A program made the translations under genes and the position numbers. The notes under the pieces were generated by a model that searched no databases, was not told the DNA's origin, and saw only the letters and a list, made by a program, of their open reading frames with translations. DNA of 64,000 nucleotides from CBFHOS01 sp965657645 (GTDB lineage: Bacteria; Pseudomonadota; Alphaproteobacteria; Puniceispirillales; Puniceispirillaceae). Numbering within the stretch: the first letter of the stretch is position 1; every line of letters begins with the position of its first letter. This document shows positions 52,289-60,978 of this stretch, piece after piece. The stretch lies in the NCBI GenBank assembly GCA_965657645.1, contig CBFHOS010000004.1, positions 1 to 64,000 of the forward strand. Direction: 5' to 3'.

Positions 52289-52978
52289 CTAGCCTAGATA
52301 TTCGGCTAAAAAGGCCAGGGTACGGTCATGCGCCGCGGCGGCGGCATCAGCGTCAAACTGGGCGCGCGCATCACAATTAAATCCGTGATCAGCATCATAA
52401 AGATAAGTCGTAACCGCCGGATCTGCGTTTGACTGGGCGGCGATAAATTCGTTTACACCATCAAGCGGAATGCCGGCGTCACGTTCGCCAAAATGGGCCA
52501 GAACGGGAATGCGGGCATGCGCATCTTTGCGCGTTGGTAATTCGCCGCCATAATAGGACACGGCGGCGTTAAGGCCGTCCAGTTCAACCGCACTGCGCCA
52601 TGCCAGTGATCCGCCCCAGCAAAAGCCGACAATGCCGATAGGTGTACCCGCCGGCAATTGTGACGCGGCATAGGCAATGGTTGCGGCAATGTCGGTGAGG
52701 GAGTTGGCGTCAACGGCGTTTTTGAGCGCCATACCGCGGGCTTTGCCATCGGCATTATATTCAAGCTCGACACCATGTTCTGCGCGGTCAAACAAGGCCG
52801 GTGCAATGGCGAAATAGCCAGCCGCGGCATAGCGTGCCGGTAGGCTTCGGATATGGGGATTTATACCAAAGATTTCCTGCAGGATAATAACGCACCCTTT
52901 GGCATTGCTGGGATCGCCAGAGGTTACGGCGTCAAAAACGGCGCCATCGCTGGCGGTAAGTGAAATAGTGTTGGTCAT
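52289..52978 (-). CDS. Dienelactone hydrolase family protein
   Basis: 229-residue alpha/beta hydrolase with the dienelactone-hydrolase triad: nucleophile Cys in GFCWGGS, Asp in FGERDAGI, His in DADHGFNCD. Hydrolyses enol-lactones such as those made from chlorocatechols, though many family members act on other esters. Convergent with petABC. No catechol ortho-pathway genes adjacent. Confidence 0.86.
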   Translation of the reverse strand: MTNTISLTASDGAVFDAVTSGDPSNAKGCVIILQEIFGINPHIRSLPARYAAAGYFAIAPALFDRAEHGVELEYNADGKARGMALKNAVDANSLTDIAATIAYAASQLPAGTPIGIVGFCWGGSLAWRSAVELDGLNAAVSYYGGELPTRKDAHARIPVLAHFGERDAGIPLDGVNEFIAAQSNADPAVTTYLYDADHGFNCDARAQFDADAAAAAHDRTLAFLAEYLG

Positions 52979-53058
52979 CTAAAATCCCCTGTTACCCAAA
53001 TATCCCATTACAAACACATCACATAAATGCGCGTGAATATTAATTGAGCATAGGTGCT

Positions 53059-54159
53059 TTAGACATTAAAGCGGAAATGGAACACATCGCCATCAACGAC
53101 TTTATAATCGGCCCCTTCAATGCGGAATTTGCCGGCATCTTTGGCCCCGCTCTCGCCGCCGCATGTGACATAATCATCATAGGCGACTGTCTCGGCGCGG
53201 ATAAAGCCACGCTGGAAATCGGTGTGAATGACACCCGCCGCCATCGGTGCAGTGGCCCCCAATCCAACAGTCCATGCGCGTGCCTCTTTTGGCCCAACGG
53301 TGAAAAAGGTCAATAGATCAAGCAAGCTGTATCCCGCCCGGATCAATCGGGCTAGGCCGGTTTCACTGAGGCCTAGCTCGTTCAAAAACTCGGCCTTGTC
53401 ATCTGGATCAAGCTGGGAAATCTCGGCTTCGATCGCGGCGGATACAACGACATAGGCGGCGCCTTCATCGGCGGCCAGCGCGGCCACCTTTTGCGTGAGC
53501 GCATTACCAGTGGCGGCATCGCCCTCAGCGACATTGCAAACATAGAGAACAGGCTTTGACGTCAACAGGCCGATGGCGCTAAGGCGTGCGCTCTGTGCCT
53601 CGGTCAGGCCGGTAGCGCGGCGGGCAGGAATACCATCGGAAAGCTGGGCAAACAGAATTTCCATCAGCGCGAGATCGGCCTTGGCCTCGGCATCACCGCC
53701 GCGGCCCTTTTTGACCAATGCAGTCATCCGCCGTTCTAGCGAATCGATATCAGCAAGCATCAATTCGGTATCAATTGTCGCGGCATCGCGTATTGGGTCA
53801 ATTTCGCCCTCAACATGGGTAATCTCGCTATCCTCAAAACACCGCAATACATGGGCAATGGCGTCAACTTCACGGATGTTGCCAAGGAACTGGTTGCCAA
53901 GGCCTTCACCCTTTGATGCACCGCGAACGAGACCGGCAATATCAACAAATTCAAGCTGGGTTGGAATAATGCTGGCGGATTTTGCCAGCTCTGCTAGCGC
54001 ATCGAGGCGTGGATCGGGAACGGATACACGGCCAGTATTTGGCTCGATGGTGCAAAACGGATAATTAGCCGCATCAGCCGCCGCGGTTTCGGTGAGCGCG
54101 TTAAACAGTGTTGATTTGCCAACATTCGGCAAACCTATAATTCCACAGTTAAAACCCAT
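53059..54159 (-). CDS. ychF: Redox-regulated ATPase / Obg-family GTPase-like YchF
   Basis: 366 residues. G1 is GLPNVGKSTLFNALT, G3 is DIAGLVRGASKGEGLG, and the G4 position reads NVAE, the YchF variant that prefers ATP over GTP. A coiled-coil middle and C-terminal TGS domain (LLTFFTVGPKEARAW) follow. Translation-associated, stress-linked protein. Downstream of pth and rplY in the same direction, a conserved grouping. Confidence 0.93.
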   Translation of the reverse strand: MGFNCGIIGLPNVGKSTLFNALTETAAADAANYPFCTIEPNTGRVSVPDPRLDALAELAKSASIIPTQLEFVDIAGLVRGASKGEGLGNQFLGNIREVDAIAHVLRCFEDSEITHVEGEIDPIRDAATIDTELMLADIDSLERRMTALVKKGRGGDAEAKADLALMEILFAQLSDGIPARRATGLTEAQSARLSAIGLLTSKPVLYVCNVAEGDAATGNALTQKVAALAADEGAAYVVVSAAIEAEISQLDPDDKAEFLNELGLSETGLARLIRAGYSLLDLLTFFTVGPKEARAWTVGLGATAPMAAGVIHTDFQRGFIRAETVAYDDYVTCGGESGAKDAGKFRIEGADYKVVDGDVFHFRFNV

Positions 54160-54200
54160 TTTAGTCCCCTTTGTTCGATTTACCGGCTGTATCTGCCGCG

Positions 54201-54239
54201 TCTTTTTGCTCTGTCTTTTTGCTCTGGCTTATTGCTCTG
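54201..54239. repeat. 13-bp x3 tandem repeat over the pth stop
   Basis: Units tctttttgctctg, tctttttgctctg and gcttattgctctg. The third contains the pth stop codon (54229-54231). Confidence 0.8.
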
Positions 54240-54825
54240 GCTTAACCGGTTTTGGCGCAGGTGCCAGATAGGCGACACGGCTCATGAAACCGGCATCATC
54301 ATGCGTTGTTAGGCGCTCGACTTCATCTGCCATTGCCTCGATTAATGTCCCCAGCCACCCAGATTGTTCGTCCTTGCCAAAGTCCATTAGCACCCATTTT
54401 TGAACGTCAATGCGGGCCGGTGGACGGCCAACACCGATGCGAACGCGCCAGTAATCAAGGCCTAGGTGGCGGTCCAGATCACGGATGCCATTATGGCCCC
54501 CATGACCGCCACCCTGTTTCACGCGCATGCGCCCGATGGCTAGATCAATCTCGTCATAAAATACAAAAATATTATCAGCTGGAATTTTGTAGAACCTGGC
54601 AATTTCAGCAACGGGCAGGCCAGATTTATTCATATAGCTCTGTGGTTTGACCAGCATCACCTTGGTGGTGCCAAGCCGACCTTCGCTGACAAGTGCCGCC
54701 GATTTCTTTTTCCAATCAGAAAAGCCATGCCGCTCTGCAAGCCTGTCGACCGCCATAAATCCCGCATTATGCCGATTAAACGCATAGTCGGGTCCGGGGT
54801 TTCCAAGGCCTACAATTAGCAGCAT
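54229..54825 (-). CDS. pth: Peptidyl-tRNA hydrolase
   Basis: 198 residues. Recycles peptidyl-tRNA by cleaving the ester bond. Family motifs GLGNPGPDYAFNRHNAGF (catalytic His), PQSYMNKSG and KQGGGHGGHNGIRD. Follows rplY as in most alphaproteobacteria. Confidence 0.94.
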   Translation of the reverse strand: MLLIVGLGNPGPDYAFNRHNAGFMAVDRLAERHGFSDWKKKSAALVSEGRLGTTKVMLVKPQSYMNKSGLPVAEIARFYKIPADNIFVFYDEIDLAIGRMRVKQGGGHGGHNGIRDLDRHLGLDYWRVRIGVGRPPARIDVQKWVLMDFGKDEQSGWLGTLIEAMADEVERLTTHDDAGFMSRVAYLAPAPKPVKPEQ

Positions 54826-54913
54826 GGCTCTATCATTCTCAAGGATACTGGCGATCTTTGAGCTAGCCTAGTGAAACGCGGGCTAGCTTACCAATATCGG
54901 GCATAAGCGATCC

Positions 54914-55552
54914 TTATTCGGTCTCGCCTTCTGTTTCTGTGCCCTCGCCATCTGTTTCCTCATCCTCGTCTTCGTTCTTCACGCCGCCGCCCGGTGATTG
55001 CAGGGTAGCAACGGTAAAGTCACGATCAGAGATTGTCGGCTCAACGCCTTCAGGAAGAGGGATCGCACTAATATGGATTGAGTCGCCGATTTTTAGACCT
55101 TCGAGATCAACAACGATCTTTTCAGGAATAGAAGTGGCAGGACAATTCAACTCGACCTCGTGGCGAACAACGTTCAGAACGCCACCGATCTTCAATGCAG
55201 GACATGCATCTTCGTTGATGAATTCAACAGCGATGGCAACAGCCACCTTGGCACTGCCGGAAACGCGCAGAAAATCCATATGCATCACCACATCCGAAAC
55301 CGGATGGAACTGGATGTCACGGGTAAGCACTGTGTGCTTTTTGCCGTCGACAGTAACGTCGAGAAGGCGGCCGTAAATACCAGGCTGGTGAATGATTTTA
55401 GTGATTTCACGGGCTTCCATAGTGATGCCCAATGGATCCTTCTTGTCGCCATAAATGACGGCAGGGACTTGACCTGCGCGGCGTGCCGCACGGGCGGACC
55501 CCTTACCGACCCGTTCGCGCTGATTAGCGCTAATGGTTGTGATGTCAGACAT
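54914..55552 (-). CDS. rplY: 50S ribosomal protein L25 / general stress protein Ctc
   Basis: 212 residues, the two-domain CTC form: N-terminal 5S-rRNA-binding L25 domain (RVGKGSARAARRAGQVPAVIYG) and a C-terminal TL5 domain, with an acidic Glu-rich tail. First gene of rplY-pth-ychF. A sigma-70-type promoter and a GC-rich hairpin lie just upstream. Confidence 0.93.
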   Translation of the reverse strand: MSDITTISANQRERVGKGSARAARRAGQVPAVIYGDKKDPLGITMEAREITKIIHQPGIYGRLLDVTVDGKKHTVLTRDIQFHPVSDVVMHMDFLRVSGSAKVAVAIAVEFINEDACPALKIGGVLNVVRHEVELNCPATSIPEKIVVDLEGLKIGDSIHISAIPLPEGVEPTISDRDFTVATLQSPGGGVKNEDEDEETDGEGTETEGETE

Positions 55553-55580
55553 TGCTAACTCCTTTTTTCAAAACAATGTA

Positions 55581-55602
55581 CCGCGCCTCCAGGGGTGCGC
55601 GG
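55581..55602 (-). promoter_or_regulatory. GC-rich hairpin at the 5' end of the rplY leader
   Basis: CCGCGC-N10-GCGCGG, 29 bp before the rplY ATG on the minus strand. With the promoter just upstream, the transcript would begin with this hairpin. It could regulate or protect the mRNA; no T-run, so not a terminator. Confidence 0.4.
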
Positions 55603-55609
55603 CGGTGGA

Positions 55610-55638
55610 GTATTAGGCTTTTTACAACGAAAATACAA
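55610..55638 (-). promoter_or_regulatory. Predicted sigma-70 promoter of rplY
   Basis: On the minus strand, TTGTAT (55633-55638), 17-bp spacer, TAATAC (55610-55615). Predicted start near 55602, giving a leader of about 50 nt. Supports independent expression of rplY from prs. Confidence 0.5.
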
Positions 55639-55718
55639 GCGTTTTTGCGCAATCCGCACAGGTTACGGAACGGCAGAGACTTTGCTGGTTTTCGGCTTAA
55701 TAGCGGCGCTATTGGCGG

Positions 55719-56645
55719 CTAGAACAATGTTGAAACTGAACGCTCTTCATTGATCCGCTTGATTGCCTCGCCCAAAAGCGGCGCAATCGATAGCTGGCGG
55801 ATGTTTCGGGCCACCCGAACCGCCTCAGTTGCCGGTATAGAATCGGTTGTAACCAGCGAATTTAGCGGTGATGCGGCAACGCGGCTAACCGCCCCGCCAG
55901 ACAATACGCCATGTGTCACATAGGCATCCACGCTAAGCGCACCGTCACCAATGAGCGCGGCGGCGGCATTGCACAGCGTTCCACCCGAATCGACAATGTC
56001 ATCAACCATGATGCAATGGCGGTCCTTAACGTCACCAATGATGTTCATTACTTCGGATACACCAGCCTTTGGCCGACGTTTGTCAATGATGGCCAGATCC
56101 GCGTCAAGACGACGGGCCAGAGAGCGCGCCCGAACAACACCGCCAACATCAGGCGATACAATCATCAGATTGCCGTCATAGCGCGATTTAATGTCATCAA
56201 TGAATACCGGCGCGGCAAACATGTTATCAGTCGGGATATCGAAAAAGCCCTGTATCTGTCCGGCGTGCAAATCAATCGTCAATACACGATCAGCACCAGC
56301 CGAAGTGATAAGGTTTGCTAGCAATTTTGCCGATATTGGTGTGCGGGGACCAGATTTACGATCCTGACGCGCATAGCCATAATAAGGCAATACAGCGGTA
56401 ACACGGCGGGCCGAACCACGGCGTAGCGCATCAAGCGCCACAAGTAATTCCATCACATTGTCATTTGCCGGAAAGCAGGTGGATTGAACCACAAAGACAT
56501 CTTCACCACGCACGTTCTCGCCAATTTCGACGAAGACTTCCATATCCGCAAAGCGGCGCACATCAGCCTGTGTGAGGGGAACATCCAGATAGGCAGCAAT
56601 TGCCTCTGCCAGAGGGCGGTTGCTGTTGCAGGATAAAATCTTCAT
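55719..56645 (-). CDS. prs: Ribose-phosphate pyrophosphokinase
   Basis: 308 residues. Makes PRPP for nucleotide and amino-acid synthesis. Motifs: NVRGEDVFVVQS, PYYGYARQDRK, VLTIDLHAGQIQGFFDIP, and the PRPP loop CIMVDDIVDSGGTL. Separated from rplY by 166 bp with its own leader elements. A possible hairpin with arms near 56672-56690 lies before its ATG. Confidence 0.95.
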   Translation of the reverse strand: MKILSCNSNRPLAEAIAAYLDVPLTQADVRRFADMEVFVEIGENVRGEDVFVVQSTCFPANDNVMELLVALDALRRGSARRVTAVLPYYGYARQDRKSGPRTPISAKLLANLITSAGADRVLTIDLHAGQIQGFFDIPTDNMFAAPVFIDDIKSRYDGNLMIVSPDVGGVVRARSLARRLDADLAIIDKRRPKAGVSEVMNIIGDVKDRHCIMVDDIVDSGGTLCNAAAALIGDGALSVDAYVTHGVLSGGAVSRVAASPLNSLVTTDSIPATEAVRVARNIRQLSIAPLLGEAIKRINEERSVSTLF

Positions 56646-56879
56646 TCGTAAAACCCGTTGCCTATCAGCCAGCCGACTAGCCTGTCGGTTGCCATTGTCA
56701 TAGCAACCACCCCAAGGAGGGGCAAGTCGTTATCGGGGCCAATGGTCACTATTTTCATCAAGGCACCTAAACAATAAAACAGCTGGAGAGCAGGCCCAGC
56801 ATTAATAAACCAAGGAATATATACAAATGCGGCATGAGCTTAATGTCTTTCTGTCGCCCTAATCATCGATGAATAAGTG

Positions 56880-57821
56880 TCATTTTGGCAATGCAATTAT
56901 GGAAATTTGACGCCCAGAATCGGAATCGCCAGCATGTGTGGCGCGGCGATGTGAGAAAAATTGAGGTGATTCGTTGGTTTCATATGTATCTAACGCGCAA
57001 TCATGAATGGCAACAATGTCATCGCCGCCAAACGCACGCAACCGCGCATGGACATAAGCCGGAAGATCAAAATGGAATTTATCACCATCCGGATTTTGCG
57101 GACCTATATCATCAGCGGTGAAACAGGCATCGGTGATATTCTCTGGCAAGGCATCGCCGGTCATCTCAAAAACAATTGCCTGCATTTTCGAGTCGACCTG
57201 ATAGCTGGCCTTGGCGATGGTTGGGCCGATTAACGCGGTGATCGCGGTTGCACCTAGTGCCCGCATGGACGCAATTGTGGTGCTAGTGATGCCGCCGCAT
57301 GCCCCGCGCCAGCCCGCGTGACAGGCACCAATAACCCCCGCAGTAACGTCAGCAAACAACACCGGCAGGCAGTCGGCCGTCAAAATTCCAAGGGCAAGAC
57401 CCGGCGTGCTGGTCACGATACCATCGGCCCGAATAAGCGCGTCACGATGCTGGCTCATCAATGGATGGTTGGGATCGGTGGGCCGCGGTGGAAAGTGCGG
57501 GGTGGCGGTAACGCATTCAGCGCCATGCACCTGAAAGACCGCCATTAAATCTTCTGGCGCAATGTCTAGGCTGGCGGCCGCGCGTATCTGGTTTAGTGCG
57601 ACAAGCGTCAGATCGTCATCGGAGCCAAAGCCGCAATTAAGGCTTTCATATAGCCCGCTACTAACCCCGCCTTGAGCCGAGAAAAACCCGTGCGGGACTG
57701 TCACATCCGGATGCCGGTAATAGGGCGGCAAGGGCGTGTGGGTACCATTGGGCGTGCGGGTATCGGGGGGATTCGGGGTGATCAGGCGAAATGACATGCG
57801 GGTGGGCGCTCCAACTTTCAT
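56880..57821 (-). CDS. pgeF: Peptidoglycan editing factor PgeF (laccase-domain, YfiH family)
   Basis: 313 residues. Cu-oxidase_4 fold: HGFFSAQGGVSSGLYESLNCGFGSDDD, ILTADCLPVLFAD and CHAGWRGACGGI supply the Cys/His metal site. PgeF removes wrongly incorporated residues from UDP-muramyl precursors. The start is either ATG 57821 (used here, poor ribosome site) or ATG 57797. It follows the MidA-like gene by 9 bp. Confidence 0.88.
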   Translation of the reverse strand: MKVGAPTRMSFRLITPNPPDTRTPNGTHTPLPPYYRHPDVTVPHGFFSAQGGVSSGLYESLNCGFGSDDDLTLVALNQIRAAASLDIAPEDLMAVFQVHGAECVTATPHFPPRPTDPNHPLMSQHRDALIRADGIVTSTPGLALGILTADCLPVLFADVTAGVIGACHAGWRGACGGITSTTIASMRALGATAITALIGPTIAKASYQVDSKMQAIVFEMTGDALPENITDACFTADDIGPQNPDGDKFHFDLPAYVHARLRAFGGDDIVAIHDCALDTYETNESPQFFSHRRATHAGDSDSGRQISIIALPK

Positions 57822-57830
57822 CAGGTCGGG

Positions 57831-58958
57831 CTAGATCGTCTCAAAGCCGGGTGGCAGACCCTCGCCAGCGGGAACCAATAGCGCAACTTTGAAAGCCTCG
57901 CCCATTTGCGCTGGGCTGGTCAACCTATCAATCGCCGCCAACAGCGCACGGCGGGTTTCGGGATCGGCTGTCGCCGCCGCCTGTTCGGCGCGGGTGGCAA
58001 GGCCTACACGCATCAAAAACCGTCCTTGGGGAACCGGTCCAATTAACCGTGCCCCCGCACTCGTCGCCCCTCGGTCCAATGCGGCAAAATCAACCCAGTG
58101 GGATAGATCGGCGCGGCCCGGTTCAAAGAACGGATCAACCGGCCGATGATCGGCAACGGCTTGCAAGCTGTCGCCGGTGTTTCCATTACGGCCATAATCG
58201 ATGATCAACATAGCCCCGCCATTTGTGGCTATGTGGCGAGCAAGATGCGCGACAATGGTTTCGGCCGCCGGACAAAACTCAAAGATGGTGCCGTCACTTG
58301 GCGTATCGGGCAGGGTGTCTTTGTGTTCACTTTGGTCAATCAACGGACCGTCAACAAAGCCAAGGCCGCCAGTCGCAGTGTCCAGACCAACGAGGCGGTG
58401 ATGCCATTCGCCATTACGGGCAATAATTTGATCCTGTGGCAGGGCGTCAAAAAATTCATTGGCAATGCCGAATAGCGGTGCAGATGGCAAATCTGACACA
58501 TCATTATGCCAGTGTAACGCGGCCCCTGTCGCGCGCATGGTGTCGGCTTGCTGGGCGCGTAGACGCTCGCTAGTCTCGACAAAATGCACCGGATGCGTCG
58601 TCAGGGCGGGCATTAATTGTGCCCACGCGTGATGCATGTCGCGCATCAAAGTGCCGCGTCCCGGTCCCAATTCCACAATAGCGGCGTTGCTGGATGACCC
58701 AGATTGGCCCAAGACAGACGCCATCGCGATTTCATACATATGGGCAAGATATAAACCGCATATCTCGCCAAACATGCCGGAGATTTCTGGCGCGGTGATA
58801 AAATCGCCATCTGTGCCAAACGGGTTTTGCTGGTGGTAATACCCATGTTCGGGATCGGCCATACAGGCGGCCATATAATCGCCGAGGCTCATGGGCCCGT
58901 TTGCTTTTATCTGGGCCGATAATGTCTCGCCCAGCACGGTTGAAGAAATATCCGCCAT
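57831..58958 (-). CDS. Class I SAM-dependent methyltransferase, MidA/NDUFAF7 family
   Basis: 375 residues. GPMSLGDYMAACMADPEHGYY, GDFITAPEISGMFGEICG, SAM-binding VELGPGRGTLM and NEFFDALP match MidA/NDUFAF7, which in mitochondria methylates an arginine of complex I subunit NDUFS2. Bacterial function is presumably similar or unknown. ATG 58958 was preferred over upstream ATGs that would overlap lgt. Operon lgt-midA-pgeF. Confidence 0.88.
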   Translation of the reverse strand: MADISSTVLGETLSAQIKANGPMSLGDYMAACMADPEHGYYHQQNPFGTDGDFITAPEISGMFGEICGLYLAHMYEIAMASVLGQSGSSSNAAIVELGPGRGTLMRDMHHAWAQLMPALTTHPVHFVETSERLRAQQADTMRATGAALHWHNDVSDLPSAPLFGIANEFFDALPQDQIIARNGEWHHRLVGLDTATGGLGFVDGPLIDQSEHKDTLPDTPSDGTIFEFCPAAETIVAHLARHIATNGGAMLIIDYGRNGNTGDSLQAVADHRPVDPFFEPGRADLSHWVDFAALDRGATSAGARLIGPVPQGRFLMRVGLATRAEQAAATADPETRRALLAAIDRLTSPAQMGEAFKVALLVPAGEGLPPGFETI

Positions 58959-58962
58959 TGTC

Positions 58963-59787
58963 TTAACTGCCACTCGTGCCAGCATCATCATTTCGGGAAT
59001 GGTTATTTGGCTTGCGCATCAACAAATAAACCCCGCCCGCAATCATTGGCAGGCATAATAGCTGGCCCATTGTTATGAGGTTAAACAGCAAACCTAGCTG
59101 GATGTCGGGTTCGCGCACATATTCGACCATAAACCGGACAGTGCCATAGCCAATAAGCAAGGCGGCGGTAAGCGTGCCACTTGCCCGCAAGGCACCGCGG
59201 CGGGCCAGAACATACATGACAAGACCAAGTCCCAGCCCCTCAAGGCCAGCTTCATAGAGCTGGCTTGGATGGCGGGCAAACCCGTCACTATTAGGAAAAA
59301 TCATCGCCCATGGCACATCTGTTGCGCGGCCAATTAATTCGCCATTGATGAAATTCGATAGACGCCCCAAAAACAGCCCGATCGGCACAACCATCGCCAC
59401 CCGGTCACTGATGTTCAAAACCGGAATGGCATTGCGGCGGGCGAATAATAGCATGCCAAAGGTCACGCCAAGCAAACCACCATGAAACGACATGCCACCT
59501 TGCCAGACTTTCAGGATCTCTAGCGGATGCGATAGGTAAAACCCGAAATCATAGAAAATAACAAAGCCCAGACGCCCACCAAGAATAATGCCGATAAGTA
59601 CATAATTCATCAGGCTATCAAGCTGGCCTAGCGATAGGGGCGCACCGGGCTGGCGTGCTTCACGCCGCAGGATGAACAAACCGCCGACCAATCCGGCGAT
59701 ATAGGCAAGCGCGTACCAGCGGATGCCAAACCCACCAAATTCGATGACGAAGGGATTAAATTCAGGGAGAATAATGCCGCCAGTCAT
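58963..59787 (-). CDS. lgt: Prolipoprotein diacylglyceryl transferase
   Basis: 274 residues, seven membrane helices. It attaches diacylglycerol to the lipobox Cys of prolipoproteins. Signature GRLSNFINGELIGR and the flanking YDFGFYLSHPLEILKVWQGGMSFHGGLLG (catalytic His region), plus FARHPSQLYEAGLEG. First gene of the lgt-midA-pgeF minus-strand unit. Confidence 0.95.
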   Translation of the reverse strand: MTGGIILPEFNPFVIEFGGFGIRWYALAYIAGLVGGLFILRREARQPGAPLSLGQLDSLMNYVLIGIILGGRLGFVIFYDFGFYLSHPLEILKVWQGGMSFHGGLLGVTFGMLLFARRNAIPVLNISDRVAMVVPIGLFLGRLSNFINGELIGRATDVPWAMIFPNSDGFARHPSQLYEAGLEGLGLGLVMYVLARRGALRASGTLTAALLIGYGTVRFMVEYVREPDIQLGLLFNLITMGQLLCLPMIAGGVYLLMRKPNNHSRNDDAGTSGS

Positions 59788-59889
59788 GAGCGTTTGTCCA
59801 AATTGCCGAGTGAAACAGAGCCGTCACAATATCGCATTCATCATTGATGTGGTAATGGAATAAGCAGCAGGCTACTATAAATTATCGAT

Positions 59890-59934
59890 CTACATATCGG
59901 ACTACATATTTGACTGATATTTGACTAATATTTG
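59890..59934. repeat. About 12-bp x4 imperfect tandem repeat before the UbiK-like gene
   Basis: Units of ctacatatcgga type with loss of similarity towards the gene, ending about 27 bp before its GTG start. Confidence 0.6.
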
Positions 59935-59961
59935 TAGGTGTATTCATCAAGGAGAGCGGTC

Positions 59962-60261
59962 GTGGCTTCACAAAGCAATTTCATTTCGGATCTGGCGCAA
60001 ATGGCAAATGGCGCGGCATCAGCCTTGGGCGGGGTGCGCGAGGAAATCGATAACATGATCCGCCAGCGCATGGAGCGTAGCTTGAATGCCCGTGGCCTTG
60101 TCACCCGCGAGGAATTTGATGCGTTGCGCACGCGCCATGAAGCCCTAGCGGCGCGGCTGGCCGTGCTAGAGGCGGGCGCCGAATCACCCGCCCCGAAAGC
60201 GGCAAAAACCGCCCGCAAGGCGCCATCACGGACAGCCAAAGCCAAAACCGACAAAAACTAG
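59962..60261 (+). CDS. UbiK/YqiC accessory factor family protein
   Basis: 99 residues. An N-terminal amphipathic region (SNFISDLAQMANGAASALGGVREEIDNMIRQRMER) and a coiled-coil ARGLVTREEFDALRTRHEALAARLAVLEAG, then a Lys/Ala-rich tail. This is the BMFP/YqiC layout; UbiK supports the UbiJ scaffold in aerobic ubiquinone synthesis. The start is taken as GTG 59962, with AAGGAGAG 5 bp upstream; an earlier in-frame GTG is less likely. Confidence 0.82.
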   Translation: MASQSNFISDLAQMANGAASALGGVREEIDNMIRQRMERSLNARGLVTREEFDALRTRHEALAARLAVLEAGAESPAPKAAKTARKAPSRTAKAKTDKN

Positions 60262-60331
60262 GCAAAAAGTCAAAATTACCTGAAATATGTCGCCATCTTG
60301 CGAATCAGCAAGTTTGGGCCATTTTTGGGAG

Positions 60332-60340
60332 TTATCCACA
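60332..60340 (+). promoter_or_regulatory. Perfect DnaA-box match TTATCCACA
   Basis: Single TTATCCACA in the 185-bp spacer between the UbiK-like and YbjN genes, inside a small dyad ATCCAC-AA-GTGGAT. A lone box is not an origin; it may be a titration or regulatory site, or chance. Confidence 0.3.
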
Positions 60341-60446
60341 AGTGGATGTGGCTTTGGGTAGTCTTAGACACTAAATATTGTGTTGAACCGCGGCGCTGGA
60401 TAGGTCATCTTTGCCCTGTCGCAACAAACCACGTCCGGAATTTTTG

Positions 60447-60950
60447 ATGGCGCCAAGTCAGAACAGCATCGAGACCAATCTTGCGCATCCAATAGAATTG
60501 GTTGCCCGCTTTGTGGCGCGTCACGATTGGCTATTGCGGCAACAGGCACGCAATACAGTCATTGCGGAAATCCCCGGACGGTGGGCTGATTATCAACTGT
60601 CAGTCACATGGCAGGATAGCGAAGAAACCATGCAGGTCACTTGCCGGATCGATGTTCAGGCGGCCGATGAACAGCTAGGTGATCTGGCTCTGTTGGCGGC
60701 GCTTCTCAATCAGGATCTGTACATCGGCCATCTGGCGCTTGATCTCAAAAATGGCGAGCTTGAGTTGCGCCACACGCTGGCCCTGCGCGGGGCTGGTGGG
60801 GCAACGCCGGAACAGATTGAGGATGTGGTTGATATCATGCTCGGTGAGTGTGAACAGGTTTACCCTGCCATTCACCAAGTGGCGGCGGGACAAATGGCGG
60901 CGGCCGAGGCGGCAACTGCGGTTATGATGTTGACCGAAGGCGAAGCCTAG
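60447..60950 (+). CDS. YbjN domain-containing protein
   Basis: 167 residues. YbjN/T3SS-chaperone-like fold: DWLLRQQARNTVIAEIPGRWADYQLSVTWQDSEETMQVTCRIDV, LLNQDLYIGHLALDLKNGELELRHTLAL. Family is widespread, function obscure. 28 bp before proC and in the same direction, an arrangement common in alphaproteobacteria. ATG 60447 fits the domain start. Confidence 0.86.
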   Translation: MAPSQNSIETNLAHPIELVARFVARHDWLLRQQARNTVIAEIPGRWADYQLSVTWQDSEETMQVTCRIDVQAADEQLGDLALLAALLNQDLYIGHLALDLKNGELELRHTLALRGAGGATPEQIEDVVDIMLGECEQVYPAIHQVAAGQMAAAEAATAVMMLTEGEA

Positions 60951-60978
60951 CCCGCCCACAGCGTAGCAAGGGTTACAG

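Noticed and set aside
59925..60254. Minus-strand frame over the UbiK-like gene
   Set aside because: Shadow frame; Arg/Ala/Ser-rich, while the plus-strand frame has the UbiK coiled-coil pattern and a good ribosome site.
60332..60340. DnaA box considered as part of a replication origin
   Set aside because: Only one box is seen, with no AT-rich unwinding region or box cluster, and no origin-linked genes.
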